Assembly (NCBI GenBank): GCA_014529385.2
Contig: CM043952.1
Location: 61,954,119 to 62,018,118, forward strand
Source of the DNA: Adiantum capillus-veneris
Lineage: Eukaryota; Streptophyta; Polypodiopsida; Polypodiales; Pteridaceae
Length of the DNA stretch: 64,000 nucleotides
Reading direction: 5' to 3'
The notes beneath the pieces were generated by a model. The model was not told where the DNA came from. It did not search any database and worked only from the letters and a program-made list of their open reading frames with translations. A program made the translations under genes and the position numbers. Shown piece after piece: positions 1 to 10,921 of this stretch. Numbering within the stretch: the first letter of the stretch is position 1; each line of letters begins with the position of its first letter.

Positions 1-468
1 TGAAGAAGAAAAATGACCTTTAGTCTTGTATTGGTTTTTAAGTTCGCCCCTAACTATCTTAATCTTTCCTAAATTTAACTAACAATTGAAAACCCATCTG
101 TATCCAATGTGAAAATCTCTCAAACAATTGATGATATTTCATCCTATAGTGACTTCCAATATCAAGCTCCACATTCATATTCTCAAACTTGACCTAAATA
201 ATGTGTTCGCCATTTACATAATGGCTTGCCATCACTAATAAAAATGGGCAATAAACTCTCCTCATTTTGAGTTGTGTACCCTTGAAAATGAATATTTTTA
301 TTGTTGCACAGTGAATAGATAAAAAGTTCGTGAGACTTATGTAGAAAGAGGGCTCATATTCCCTAATATGAGTCGTATATAGGGGTTTTATCAAAGTTGT
401 TTGCTCGTAGGTGGCGTCCTGTTTTGTATATAGAGTGAATCCCCCGGGTACTCAACCTTATAGTAGAG

Positions 469-1663
469 ATGGAGAGACTCATAGGAGACATGCAGATATT
501 ACAAGCATCTCCCCTAGAAAATGAATATGTCATCGTCAAGATGGAAGCTGAGATAGGACTGCTAGACAGGGTCTTATTAAGGGTTGGTGCCTTGAATGAT
601 GCTGCGAAGATGGAGGAGGAGGTGTCGACCCTACAGGTACTTTCAAACACTGAAGAGTACTACTATGCTGAGAGTAGTGGTCTAAGCACTTGCAAGTGCT
701 AAGACTACCTACAAGTGGCTAGACCACTTACACGTGTATGGAGCTCATGCATGTTCTTAGACTACTTACAAGTGCCTAGACCACTTTCAAGTGCTCATAG
801 CACTAACAGGAGCTAAGACCATTCACATGCATGCTCTTGGACACTTGCAAGGGCTCAGACCACCTAAAAGTGCTAAGACCACTTACAAGTGCTTAGACCA
901 CTGGTAGGACGTACACGCATGTTCTAAGACCACTTGCAAGGGCTCAAACCACTTGCAAGTTCTAAGACCACTTCCAGGGCCTAAGACAACTTGCAAGGCT
1001 CAAACTTGTAGGTGCTAAGCGAACTTATAAGTGCTCAGACCAATTGCAATTGCTCAGACTTGTAGGTGCTAAGACCACTTACAAGTGCTCATACTACTTG
1101 CAGGTGCTAAGAACACTTGCAAGGTCTCATAATTGGAGGTGCTAAGACCACTTACAAGTGCTTAGACCACTTGTACATGCTGAGACCACTTGTAAGGGCT
1201 CAGACTTGCATGTGCTAGGACCACTTAAAGTATTCAGACCACTTGTAGGTGCTCAAAACCACTTGTGGGTGTTAAGAACACTAGCAAGTGCTACCACCAA
1301 TTTCAAGTGCTTAGACTACTTGGAAGTTCTAAGCATTTGGAAGTGCTTGAAATTACTAAAGGTTTTTTTCCATTACGTCCAGCTTTGATTGAGGATATGG
1401 ATCCTGTGATATGTGAGCTGAGGAGACATGCCTCCTTCATGAAGGAGGCATGCACCTTCTTGAAGAGAGAGGGCAGGGTCCTTCTAGTGCTTACCCCACC
1501 TACCAAGTATTTCTTAGGTGCTAACATTGTCCTGATTGGTGACTTGTTGTCAAGAAAACATGCAATTGGCGTTTCTTATCTTCCATGTACCCACAAGTAC
1601 CACCCTTTTTGCTTTTCCATTGTCTGTGCGATCGAGCCCAAGTGCAATGTCTTAGACTGTTAG
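469..1663 (+). pseudogene. Relic of a coiled-coil / zinc-finger gene (same family as the gene at 35865-38430)
   Basis: An ATG at 469 opens a heptad-like acidic helix (residues about 1-56, ending STLQ), followed at 637 by a GT donor. After about 740 bp of minisatellite a second exon-like stretch (about 1383-1663) encodes a Cys/His block with PCTHKYHPFC and then a CxxxxC, ending in TAG. The same order (coiled coil, minisatellite-filled intron, then a PCSHAYHAFC block) occurs in the gene at 35865-38430, so I infer a diverged paralogue. The Cys/His spacing recalls a RING-like zinc site, but only part of one. The phases at the putative donor (637) and acceptor (1381) do not agree, so the copy is probably dead. 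The function of the family is unknown. Confidence 0.5.
690..1345. repeat. Minisatellite, about 20-bp units (gaccacttacaagtgct-like)
   Basis: More than 25 imperfect copies of a unit around GACCACTTGCAAGTGCT alternate with CTAAGA or CTCAGA linkers. The core is itself nearly palindromic (ACTTGCAAGT). It fills the putative intron of the relic gene around it. Confidence 0.85.
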
Positions 1664-1826
1664 TGGGAGATACCTATTGTAGCAAGATGTTGGGCACTTG
1701 GGAATGCATATGAGGAGTCCATAGGTAAGACATGCCTCCCTCATAAAACATGAATCCTGATACTTTTCATATGTATATTAATCGTCTCCTATGTCATAGG
1801 TGAGCATCAGGCTAGCGAGGGGGCTT

Positions 1827-2571
1827 CCTCCCCCCCCCCCCCCCTTTTCCCCTTCTTTCTTTTGGTCACCATTATACACCCCCATCCTTTTTTATCACCA
1901 TTATATACCCACCCCACCCACCACAACCCCCCCCCCCCCCCCCCCCCCCCCGGTCTCTTTGTTTTCAACCCTAATTATGGGGGTAAAACCATATAATTTG
2001 CCCAATGCTCTATCCCCATACCCTAAAAAGTGGTGCACATCCCACTTTCCTCTTGTAACTAAATTTTATCAAACCAAAGAACTTCTCTACCTACCAATCT
2101 CGAAATTTTTTTAAAATCTCATGCATATATTGTGTGATATCATTCCCACTCGCAATTTCTTTTTCTATCTACCACCTTTGGAATTACCCAAAATTTATCA
2201 CTCTCGCTCGCGCAAATGTTTTGCTTCTCTTAACCCTAACTAAAAAGACCCTTCCCTCCTAAACCTAACTTACTCAAGAAAAGTCTACAACCTTTCAAAA
2301 CCTTTCAAAATTGAAAATCGGTTTCCCACTTCTTTTTAAAAACCCCCTCCCAAAAACTTGCACTTAACCTCCCCTACTTAAAGAACCCTCACACTCCTCT
2401 CCCAAAAATTATTTTCCCTCTCCAAGCTCCCTTGGAATACCACTGATGAGCTCTCTAAAGAGCGAAACACGTTTGGTCATAACCCCCCCCCCCTTTTTGG
2501 TAACCTCTCTTCCCCCTATCCCATAATCAAATTAGAGTGTCCCGCACGCTTGGTCGTTATTAATATTGTAA
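1827..2571 (+). repeat. Penelope-like element, left terminal repeat (pLTR)
   Basis: It aligns almost end to end with 6228-6982, differing by point changes and by the lengths of several poly-C runs (near 1830, 1926 and 2483). Homology to the right copy ends after TTAATATTGTAA. A hammerhead motif sits about 100 bp from its 3' end. Confidence 0.85.
2439..2477 (+). ncRNA. Hammerhead ribozyme-like motif, core intact (type I, minimal stem III)
   Basis: In order: ACCA (stem I 5' strand, 2439-2442), CTGATGA (2443-2449), stem II GCTCT/AGAGC closed by CTAA (2450-2463), GAAAC (2464-2468), AC, then GTT (2471-2473) and TGGT (2474-2477), which pairs with ACCA. All invariant core bases are present, and the predicted cleavage is after position 2473. 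Stem III is only an A-U and a C-G pair, so activity would probably need a dimer. Hammerhead motifs of this minimal kind are known from Penelope-like elements. The fold was drawn by hand and not computed. Confidence 0.7.
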
Positions 2572-3286
2572 TTTTTTTATATGAAAATAAAAGTGTTGCA
2601 CACTCCTTAACGTATCCCTGCCATTTTACTCCACCCTCGCATAGCTTTCCTTGATCGCTAAACCTCCTTAACGTATCCTCTCCATTTTACTCCACCCCCA
2701 CATAGCTCACCTACAACAGCCACTTTGCCCGCACTCATCTGTAGCACCTGCATCACCCCCATACTCGGAAATTCAGCCTCCTTTCTCAAAGCAAAAGAAA
2801 GCATAGCCTGCTGTATGCGTGTTGTGTGCCTCCTGTCTCAAAGCAAAAGAAATCATAGCCTGTTGTACGCATCACACACCACGTTCATATCTACAGCATG
2901 ATCTCTTGTAGCACCTTAACCAACCTTCACCAACATGTACACTGTCACACTCGTCCTACTCTTCATCGCATCACCATCTCTATTGTTGTTGCAGCGGCAT
3001 CGTCCAAAGAAAACCGTCGCTCACATGCACACACACAAACACGTTTTTTCTGCATCCATCGCTTCTAACGCCAACACACTTTCACACACCCTCGTGGTTA
3101 TAGCTTCAGACAATACATACACCTACACACACATTTGTAGCTTCAGTCAGTCACATTTACCCTACAGATACACCTACACACACCCTCACAGCTCTACAAC
3201 TTCGACTGCCTCAGACACATTAAGCGACTCCCTGTGCGGAGGAAACTCCCTATACCACCCTAACCACCCGAAGGGGTAAGCCTACC

Positions 3287-4141
3287 ATGGAGGACTATGC
3301 CCTTATTTTAGCCAACAAACTCCTCCTCCAAAACCTCAACACCGAATTAAACAATTACCACTCTCATGTGGGCAACCGTCTCTTTAGCCTCACAACAAAA
3401 CTCTCAGGCATCTCCCTACCCTTAATCTCTACCCTAGAGTGGCAATGCCACTTGAAAGAATGGAAGGATTCGACTCTTCAACACTTCCTCTCTCTCATGC
3501 AAACACACTACTTAACACCCACCTAACCACCATCAAAGAAGAAGAAGCAAAGAAGGCTAGAAAGCGAACCATTACCTATACCCTTGAGGAAATAACCCAT
3601 CTCCCCAAAGAGGAATCTATCAAAGAACTTGTGGAGCGTGAAGTAATCACAAATGAAACACCTTCCCTCCTCCAAAATCACCCCCAAGAAAAACCCTCCA
3701 ATCTCTAACCCTCATCCCACCCTACCTAAATCATCCTCGCTTCATGCATCCTCCAAGGCCCCCTTTTTTCCACCAAGATCCTCTCTCCCCACTAAGCCAA
3801 CCAAACTCGGTCCGACCATTAAATCCAATAAAGCACATTCTCATCACCCCTTCCTCAATAAAGCACAATCTCATCACCCTTTCCCCCAATCCACAACCAA
3901 ATCATTCAAGACAAACTCTCCCCCTAGCTCTCCCCTTTCCAAAAAGTGTAAATTCCCTCCCTCACACTACTCCAAAGAGCCTACCATGCTACCTAAATAT
4001 CCTCTCAATCACATCCATAATCGCTTTTCCCCAAAGCCTCCACTAACTTCAAATCCCCTCTCTTCTACACGTAACAATCATGTGCTTCATCCCAACTGCA
4101 ACTCTTTGGATTCGGGAAAAGGAAAAGGGAGGAAGGATTAG
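3287..4141 (+). pseudogene. Penelope-like element, N-terminal ORF region
   Basis: Reading frames 3287-3526, 3439-3708 and 3653-4141 overlap in different frames and appear to be one decayed coding region ahead of the RT. The first part is amphipathic and leucine-rich. The last part is very rich in Ser, Pro, Lys and His, with short basic runs (KKCK, GKGKGRKD), and could be a nucleic-acid-binding linker. I recognise no domain. A 5' leader of about 700 bp (2572-3286) separates it from the left terminal repeat. Confidence 0.5.
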
Positions 4142-4209
4142 GGCTAACCCACCCAACTTCATGGGTACATTTACTTTTTGATAAGCCCCCCCTCCTCCCT
4201 ACACTTTGG

Positions 4210-5990
4210 ATGCTCAATAGCTCTCCTTCACCTCCTTTACCTCCCTCGACCTCGCCCAACCCGGTGGATCACCACCAACACGACCCCACCTCTACATACA
4301 TTAATGCAAGGAGAAGGAGAAAATTTTGTCTCCCTCTTACCAACCCACATGCGTACAAGCTCAAAATTTTTGGTAAACAACCGTTCTACTCTTTTGATAA
4401 TGCCGTGTCTTTCAATTTTGTGCACAACCTCACCTCACGTCCCCTCACTTTTAATGAAAATAAATGCTTAAACTTGGGTCTCAAATACATCCCACCCCCT
4501 CCCAATCCTACACCCAAAACCCTCATAGAAGCACATAAGACCTTAGAATTTTTTCAAAACCAAAGAAACCCCCTCCCTGTCTCCATATAAAATTTCCAAC
4601 CTCTATTGGAAACCACCTAAAGAGAATCCCACTCTAGAAACTATTTCCAAATTAAACCTTCTTCACCTTCAACAACAATTGGAATCCTACAACACTCCCT
4701 GCTTCACCTTCAACAACAATTGGAATCCTACAACACTCCCTGCTCCAAAGCCCCTAAATTTGTACATCGAGCCCTCAAATCTCTCTCAATAGACAACTCC
4801 ATTGTCATTAAACCCATCGACAAAAACCTTGGACTCACTATTCTCTCAAAAGAATGGTATGAAAATGAGGCACTTAGACAACTCAATGACCCCATCACCT
4901 ATCAACCAACCACCCCACCTTCTCCTAATTACCTAGTCTCTCTCCTCTCTACCATCATCCACAAATACACCCTCCTCCCCATGGAACAACGTGCCTTCAT
5001 CCTTGCACCCCTCTCTAAACCTTTTAAACCTTGCCAAATCTACTTTCTCCCTAAATTGCATAAACCGTCCTTGGTTGCAATCCCATTTGTACCTACAACG
5101 GCTATCTCTTTGAAAATGCATCCAAATGGATCCACATTGAGTTATACCCTATTCTCTTAGAACAAAAACAACACCTAAAAAATTCCTTCTCCCTAATCAA
5201 AGACCTATACAATACTCGTTTTCCACCAAGCTCTCTTCTCTTTACCTTTGATGTAAACTCTATACCCTAGCATCCCCGTAGACCAAGGACTCCGTGCCCT
5301 AAAAACAACCATTTGCAAACACTTTGACCCTCCAAAACCAACTTCATCATCTCTCTCTCTACCCTCATCCTCACACAACACTACATCTGTTTCAAAGACA
5401 AAGTTTCAAGCAAATCAAGGGCACAACTATGGGATCAAATTTGGCCGTAATGTACGCTTGTCTCTTCCTTTGCCACACAGAATCCCAATCCTCACTCCTT
5501 CATAACCCAAACTTGGCATATTTTAAAAGGTTCATTGATGATGCCTTTAGAGTATGGTCAGGCCCTTTAGAATCATTAACACTTACCCTCAACGCATATG
5601 TAGGACCATTGCATGAGCACATCAAAATTACCCCCTACATCTCTGCCAATCAAGCCACAATCCTAGACATACACTTCTTTTAGGGGCCCAATTTTCTAGC
5701 TCATGGCATCCTAGATTCTAAATGCTACCAAAAACCCCTAAATTCTTTCCATTACATACCATGGATCTCTTAGCATCCAACCCACTAGAAAACAACCTTC
5801 ATCAAGTCAGAACTCAAAAGATACATTGTGAGGGAAAGCTCCTTTGAACACTACCTAGCCACAAGGAACCTCTTTTTTATCAGGATTAGGAAAAGAGGCT
5901 ATCCGAGGGAAATGCTTCTTAGGATATTCAACTCAATCTTCTACTTGGAAAGAAATAAACTCTTGAATAAACCCTGATCTCCAATCAAAA
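4210..5990 (+). pseudogene. Penelope-like reverse transcriptase, broken
   Basis: Blocks of a single RT lie in several frames: NLTSRPLTFNENKCLNLGLK (from about 4425), the core from 4720 to 5160 (IVIKPIDKN, then FLPKLHKP), a short frame with TFDVNS near 5250 interrupted by a stop, 5324-5683 with GTTMGSN and FIDDAF, then a C-terminal stretch to about 5975 ending RGYPREMLLRIFNS. At least three frameshifts and several in-frame stops separate the blocks, so no active enzyme can be made. A 42-bp tandem duplication near 4660-4742 repeats part of the coding sequence. The RT copies RNA by target-primed synthesis in this family. Confidence 0.75.
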
Positions 5991-6227
5991 AACCTCCCCC
6001 AATTATTTTCAAAATACCTTTTACCCCACATACTAGAAAGCTAAAACCCTCCTTAGTAATTGGGAAACCTATACATCAAGCTTGCCAAAACTCTCCTAAC
6101 CTCTCCCGCTTGGGTAACGTACCCAAACTTACCCTCGTTTGCTTTGCTTTGCAATTTGTACAGGCTAATGGTACCACTACTTCGATTCATTCTTCATCAA
6201 ATGGCTCCCCAGAAGATCAAAACTTCC

Positions 6228-6320
6228 TCTCCCCCCCCCCCTTTTCCCTTCCTTCTTTTGGTCACCATTATACACCCCCACCCTTTTTCATTACCATTAT
6301 ATACCCACCCCACCCACCAC

Positions 6321-6355
<35 letters not shown>

Positions 6356-6982
6356 TCTCTTTGTTTTAAACCCCACTTATGGGGGTAAAACCATATATTT
6401 TGCCCGATGCTCTATCCCCGAACCCTAAAAAGTGGTGCATGTCCCACTTGCCTCTTGTAACTAAATTTTATCAAACCAAAGGACTTCTCTACCTACCAAT
6501 CTCTAAAAAATTTTAAAATCTCATGCATATATTGTGTGATATCATTCCCACTCGCAATTTTTTTTTCTATCTACCACCTTTGGAATCACCCAAAATTTAT
6601 CACTCTCGCTCACACAATTTTTTTGCTTTTCTTAACCCTAACTAAAAAGACCCTTCCCTCCTAAACCTAACTTACTCAAGAAAAATCTACAACCTTTCAA
6701 AACTGAAAATCGGTTTCCCACTTCTTTTTAAAAACTCCCTCCCAAAAACTTGCACTCAACCTCCCCTACTTAAAGAACCCTCACACTCCTCTCCCAAAAA
6801 TTCTTTTCCCTCTCCAAGCTCCCTTGGAATACCACTAATGAGCTCTCTAAAGAGCAAAACGCGTTTGGTCATAACACCCCCTCCCCCCCCCCCCCCCCCC
6901 CCCCCTTTTGGTAACCTCTCTTCACCCTATCCCATAATCAAATTAGAGTGTCCCGCGCACTTGGTCGTTATTAATATTGTAA
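6228..6982 (+). repeat. Penelope-like element, right terminal repeat (pLTR)
   Basis: Direct copy of 1827-2571, with longer poly-C tracts near 6323 and 6884. It ends at the same TTAATATTGTAA border, after which the flank differs from that of the left copy. Confidence 0.85.
6831..6869 (+). other. Second hammerhead-like motif, core mutated
   Basis: Stem I (ACCA/TGGT) and stem II (GCTCT/AGAGC) match the copy at 2439-2477. However, CTGATGA reads CTAATGA and GAAA reads AAAA. Both changes are G to A in invariant catalytic positions, so this copy should not cleave. Its stem III region AAACGCGTTT is perfectly self-complementary, which suits dimer formation in its ancestor. Confidence 0.65.
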
Positions 6983-7029
6983 ACTTTGAGGGTTGTAGTC
7001 GGTCTGTGGATTTTGGAAAAAGTAATGAG

Positions 7030-7640
7030 CTTGGAGTTGTACCAACTTAGAATCACTAGAAGCACGTAAAATCACTATGAAGCACTCAAAAGCACTTGGA
7101 AGCACTAAGAGGCACATGGAAACATTTAGATGCACTTGGAATGACATGGAATTACTTGAAACAGTATGAACCACTCAGACACACTTGTAGTTGTAATCAC
7201 TTGTAAAAGCCTGTCAAGCACTATAGAGCATAGTTAGGTGGTCTAAAAGTGGTTAAAAGTGATAAGAAGTAATCACTTGCAAAGCTATGTAAAGCACTAA
7301 AGCATTGTAATGAGCTTTTAGGCACCCTGGGGGTCCCACCTTAAAATATGTAAGTGTAGCACGTGAGTTCACCTGGAGAGGTTTTTTAATACAAATATTA
7401 CATAATTACATGTACAAGAGGGGTTTAAAAATGAAAAATTGAAAAAAAGTTACAGGTTTATGAAGGAAGAGGGATCTTTTAATTTGTGATGAAGTGTGCA
7501 CGTAGAGGGGTTTCAAAATAGCTCTTGAACACATGCTATAGGTATTTTGAAAGGTGGAACCCCCGGGTCAGACACTTGGAAACATTTAGAAGCATGGTCA
7601 AGCACTTAGTAAAGCACTATTACACACTCTCAATGAGTTT
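7030..7640. repeat. Loose minisatellite around AAGCACTTGGAAGCAC
   Basis: Dispersed 8-20 bp units (AGCACTTGGA, AGCACTA, AATCACTTG) recur through the stretch, densest at 7050-7290. They resemble the AGTGCTT core of the 690-1345 array in reverse complement. No gene is seen from 6983 to about 7830. Confidence 0.6.
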
Positions 7641-7829
7641 GAAGGGATATACTTGAGGCAAATCAAGAAAGTGAACTAGATGCACCACATGCACACTCTT
7701 GCCTATCTTCTTTGGAAAAACATATGGAGATGCGGGTTTTTGCCAACCAATATATATATGTTAATCTCCTCTTTCATGTTTTTTATAAAAACCAAAAAAA
7801 TGATTGATATACCATTGTCTTAGAGCTTC

Positions 7830-8303
7830 CCCAATGGGCAATCCGTTGCTCCTACCAATTAAACCATCCCTTTAAAGACTTTTTATTATCCCTTGTCACA
7901 TATTTCACCCACCATTTTCATATTGTGGAAGATATAAGGGAAGCCTCATTTGTAGTCTTTGCTTATTGCCATGCTTCACACATTTCAATGTGATGCATTT
8001 GTCTATCTGTAGTGACATGTTTTTTTGTGTGTTCGTTTAGACTCTACCCCCAATGGAAAAGACACGAGTGCTCCCTCCCCTCCATTAAATTATGCCATCC
8101 TCATTGTGTACAACTCGTGTTGCCAGCCAATTAGCCCCGGCTTCTTCAAACATAAATCCAGCAAATTCTGTTGGTCCATGCCCACACCTCTCCAAAACTG
8201 TGTTTAAATTTCTCCAAAATAAGAATTGTGTTTCTTTGTCTTCTTCTTTACATTCACATATTGCAATCACCTGCAATGCTCGCATGTTGTACACATAAAA
8301 CAA
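7830..8303 (-). pseudogene. Transposase-like gene X, downstream part
   Basis: The minus-strand frame 8303-8085 encodes MRALQVIAICECKEED, then FLFWRNLNTVL, then FMFEEAGANWLA. It continues, with stops and frameshifts, to about 7830. From memory this resembles a family of uncharacterised transposase-like proteins in seed-free plants and algae, where a VYD segment is followed by I-x-C-D and FW-x-NLN. The upstream half lies at 13009-11997, and the Copia element at 8374-11991 separates the two. Function is inferred only. Confidence 0.5.
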
Positions 8304-8368
8304 ATAAGTAATAAAATGTGTCTAATATCAAAAGATACTATCTAACATATTTTTATAAATTCAATTAC

Positions 8369-8373
8369 CCAGG
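8369..8373. repeat. Target-site duplication of the Copia element, left (ccagg)
   Basis: CCAGG directly precedes the left LTR and is repeated at 11992-11996 directly after the right LTR. A 5-bp duplication is the usual Copia footprint. Confidence 0.95.
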
Positions 8374-8515
8374 TGTTGGGGTTAAGGCCTTTGTGCCTTG
8401 ACCGGTCGCCCAGGTCATGGGCGCCCGCCCACTGTTACCCTATACTTATAGTGAGTATACTGTATAGGGGGAGCTGCCACTTCACAGTCTCCCCACCCAC
8501 ATCGTGTGTGTGTCT

Positions 8516-8583
<68 letters not shown>

Positions 8584-8608
8584 CTGTGGTGCTCCCCGAT
8601 CCCCTTCA
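8374..8608 (+). repeat. Copia element 8374-11991, left LTR
   Basis: Begins TGTTGGGGTTAAGG and ends CCCCTTCA. It contains a long (CT)n run at about 8519-8580, much longer than in the right LTR, which shows microsatellite expansion or contraction after insertion. Confidence 0.95.
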
Positions 8609-8609
8609 A

Positions 8610-8622
8610 TTGGTATTAGAGC
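8610..8622 (+). other. Primer-binding site (tRNA-Met type)
   Basis: TTGGTATTAGAGC lies 1-2 bases after the left LTR. It is one base off the common plant Copia site TGGTATCAGAGC, which pairs with the initiator tRNA-Met 3' region. Confidence 0.85.
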
Positions 8623-10105
8623 TATGGTGACCGCGGAGAGCACGACGGCTTTGAGAGCTTCGAGACGATAGCTCGCTCGCTCTCGACGGTGGAGTTCGAT
8701 CGTGGAGTTTCACGGAGAGAGATTTTAGCTTGAGGAGCATTGTCTTTGGAGCTTAGGAGCTTGGTGTGGTCAAGCTTGGTCGAGGAGGTGGTTGCGGCTT
8801 CCTTGGTGAGAGGAGCTTTTGAGCTCAGTGGAGCTCGTTAGAGAAGTGCTCGGCGGAGGAGAGCTTGACATTCGAGTGCTTGGATGCTGTTGTGGCAAAG
8901 CTCTTGCATTGGATCTTGCATTGAGAGGACATTGCATGACACAGAGTGGAGCAGGAGCAGATTCAAAACTATGTGCAGCTCGTTTTTGCCATTTTCGGGC
9001 TCTAAAACGCAGTTTTTTGCGTAGCTTCGTCTGATCCAGGAGTCTAGGTCAGGGTTTTGGCACGCTCCGGACGCGATGGTGATGTCTATTTGCTGAAATT
9101 ATGCTTTGAATTACAGCAGGTACAGCAGCAGGTTTATTTGTGCACTTTCGGGTCCCAAAAACACTGTTTTTGGTATATCTCACACACACGGAGTATTTTC
9201 TGCAGCAACCAGCAAATTCATAGGTGTACACAAGTTTTTGGATATGCATTTGTCCAGAGAGCCACTCATGCGAGAGTGAGCTATGTTGCCATGGTCTTGA
9301 CGGTTTATGTATGCCATATATGGATTTGTGTATTTGTTTATGGCTGAGATTATTTGAGTGGTACTCCGGCAAGAGCGGGTATGCGCATATGTATGACTTT
9401 GTGAGGTGATTCCGGTCGAGTTTATTCCCGGATTGGCCATCGTGGCATATATTATTGTCTCTTTGAGGTTTACTGTTGAGATATTGCTCCAGTTACAAAG
9501 GAGACTCAGCCAAAAATTTTGTCAGATATTTATGCGCAATTAAGTCATATTGACTTGTGATTTTGTGCAAGGTTTTGCACGGTTATTGGTGCAACTTTGC
9601 ATCAGGTTTTGAGCCATAGTTTTGCAGAGCTTATGCATGTATATTGAGTGTAGTTTGATGCGCATTGATTGCTCATTGTATTGAGCTTGCATGACAATGG
9701 TTATTTTGTGTTGATAGCCATTGTGCGTCAAAACTCTGGCGAAATTCTCCCAGGAGTTTTATGCGTATCATTTATGCGATCTAGGTAGAGATTGCAGGTT
9801 GCACTCAGCATTTGCGTGCGGTGTTCTCTGCAGGTGGGAGATTTGTGTGTGTGTATGCATCGATACCGCACAGTGTGGGCTTGGTGATTAGCTCACAGAT
9901 TGCAGTGTGATACTAGAGCATGCGAGGCTTGTATTGACATTGCGGGAGCTCTATTTTGGAGTGTGTCTCACAGGTTTTACATTGTGTTTCTGGTCATATT
10001 TGTAGACAGTTTCGAGGTGTTGTTGGTGAGGTGGTTTTTCTATCTAGCTTGCTACTTGTGCTCATGGCAAAGACAGGTGATTGATCAAATTGTGACCTCT
10101 CACAG

Positions 10106-10615
10106 ATGCGCGTGTTTGATGGGTCAGACTTTGCGGCATGGAGAGAGTGTATGCTTGATGCATTGACACAGCGAGGGTTGCATCGACCATTGAGTGGTGA
10201 TGTAGGTAGACCTTCAAACATGTCTGACGATCAGTGGCAGGAGCTAGAGGAGATGGCACTATCTACGCTCTCTTTGCACCTTGCGGAATCTGTATATGCT
10301 CTTGTTATGTATGAGACTACTTCGAGAGCACTTTGGCGCAGATTACATGAAATGTATGATAGATCTGAGGCATCAAGGACTCGTGTGAGACATGTACATT
10401 CAGGAGCACGCCGACAGGTGACATGTTGGTATTTTGGTCATTCTGGACACGTTAGACGACGTTGTTTTCGTCGTATGCGACATCGTAGGAGACATGGCAG
10501 TCTCAGAGATGTATGTAGTGATGCCATGGACTCAGTTGCTTTGACAGTTGAGGCACATGTAGTGTCGGAGTATACTAGTGACTGGGATGTCACTTTTACC
10601 TCGAGCTATGCATGA
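10106..10615 (+). CDS. Copia gag-like protein, zinc knuckle altered
   Basis: 169 residues. The N-terminal half (FDGSDFAAWRECM, then ALWRRLHEMY) matches the Copia gag/UBN2-like capsid fold. A knuckle at about residue 109 reads CWYFGHSGHVRRRC: the second Cys of the usual CX2CX4HX4C motif is Phe, so zinc binding is probably lost. A basic stretch follows. It ends with TGA ten bases before the protease frame. Gag would package the element RNA. The start may lie upstream, because the codons before 10106 are open in part. Confidence 0.7.
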   Translation: MRVFDGSDFAAWRECMLDALTQRGLHRPLSGDVGRPSNMSDDQWQELEEMALSTLSLHLAESVYALVMYETTSRALWRRLHEMYDRSEASRTRVRHVHSGARRQVTCWYFGHSGHVRRRCFRRMRHRRRHGSLRDVCSDAMDSVALTVEAHVVSEYTSDWDVTFTSSYA

Positions 10616-10627
10616 GATGCTATACAT

Positions 10628-10897
10628 GTGGATAGTGCATCCCCTTCGCAGTGGTTGCTAGACACAGATGCTATGTTTCATGTCACGCCGCATCGCGCAT
10701 GGTTTTGTAGCTATTCTAGCGGGATGCTTGGCAGTGTACGTTTGACCGACGGATCGGTGCATGCAATAGCAGGTGCAGGAGATGTGAGACTGTCATTATC
10801 GAGTGGTGCATCTTACTTGTTACGACATGTGCGCTATGTACCAGATTTGACAGTGAGTTTGATCTTGATTGGTCAGCTTAGAGATTGTGGATGTTAG
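10628..10897 (+). pseudogene. Copia protease remnant
   Basis: The segment WLLDTDAMFHVTPHR corresponds to the Copia aspartic protease active site D-T/S-G-A, with Gly replaced by Asp (DTDA). It then follows the usual course (VRLTDGS, GAGDV, LRHVRYVPDL, LISIGQL-like) and ends in TAG at 10897. The Gly loss and stop make it non-functional. Confidence 0.75.
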
Positions 10898-10921
10898 ATT
10901 TCGCTACGAGAGCGAGATTTT

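Larger units (their letters stand above)
1827..6982 (+). mobile_element. Penelope-like retroelement with two direct terminal repeats
   Basis: Two direct copies of about 745 bp (1827-2571 and 6228-6982) flank an internal region whose conceptual translation matches the Penelope-like reverse transcriptase layout. Visible in order are a KxLNLGLKYIPPPP-type N-terminal block, IVIKPIDKNLG, the FLPKLHKP block, GTTMGSNLAVMYACLF, the catalytic FIDDAF (normally Y-x-DD) and a RGYPREML block. No GIY-YIG endonuclease domain is visible after the RT, so it resembles the endonuclease-deficient branch, although decay could hide one. The terminal repeats, called pLTRs in this class, each hold a hammerhead-like motif. 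The ORFs are broken by stops and frameshifts. Confidence 0.8.

Noticed and set aside
690-1345. CRISPR-like array
   Set aside because: The repeats are imperfect and adjacent, without unique spacers of constant length, and the context is eukaryotic. It is a minisatellite.
1827-1950. Telomeric repeat arrays next to the Penelope-like element
   Set aside because: The tracts are plain poly-C, not CCCTAAA-type units.
1800-2114. Proline-rich protein (also at 6060-6428 and 6838-7050)
   Set aside because: The poly-Pro comes from poly-C runs in the Penelope-like terminal repeats and is not conserved in frame between the two copies.
8415-8609. Arg-Glu and Leu-Ser repeat proteins, here and at 18542-18885, 34938-35303 and 39556-40640
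   Set aside because: They are translations of (GA)n/(CT)n microsatellites in every frame.
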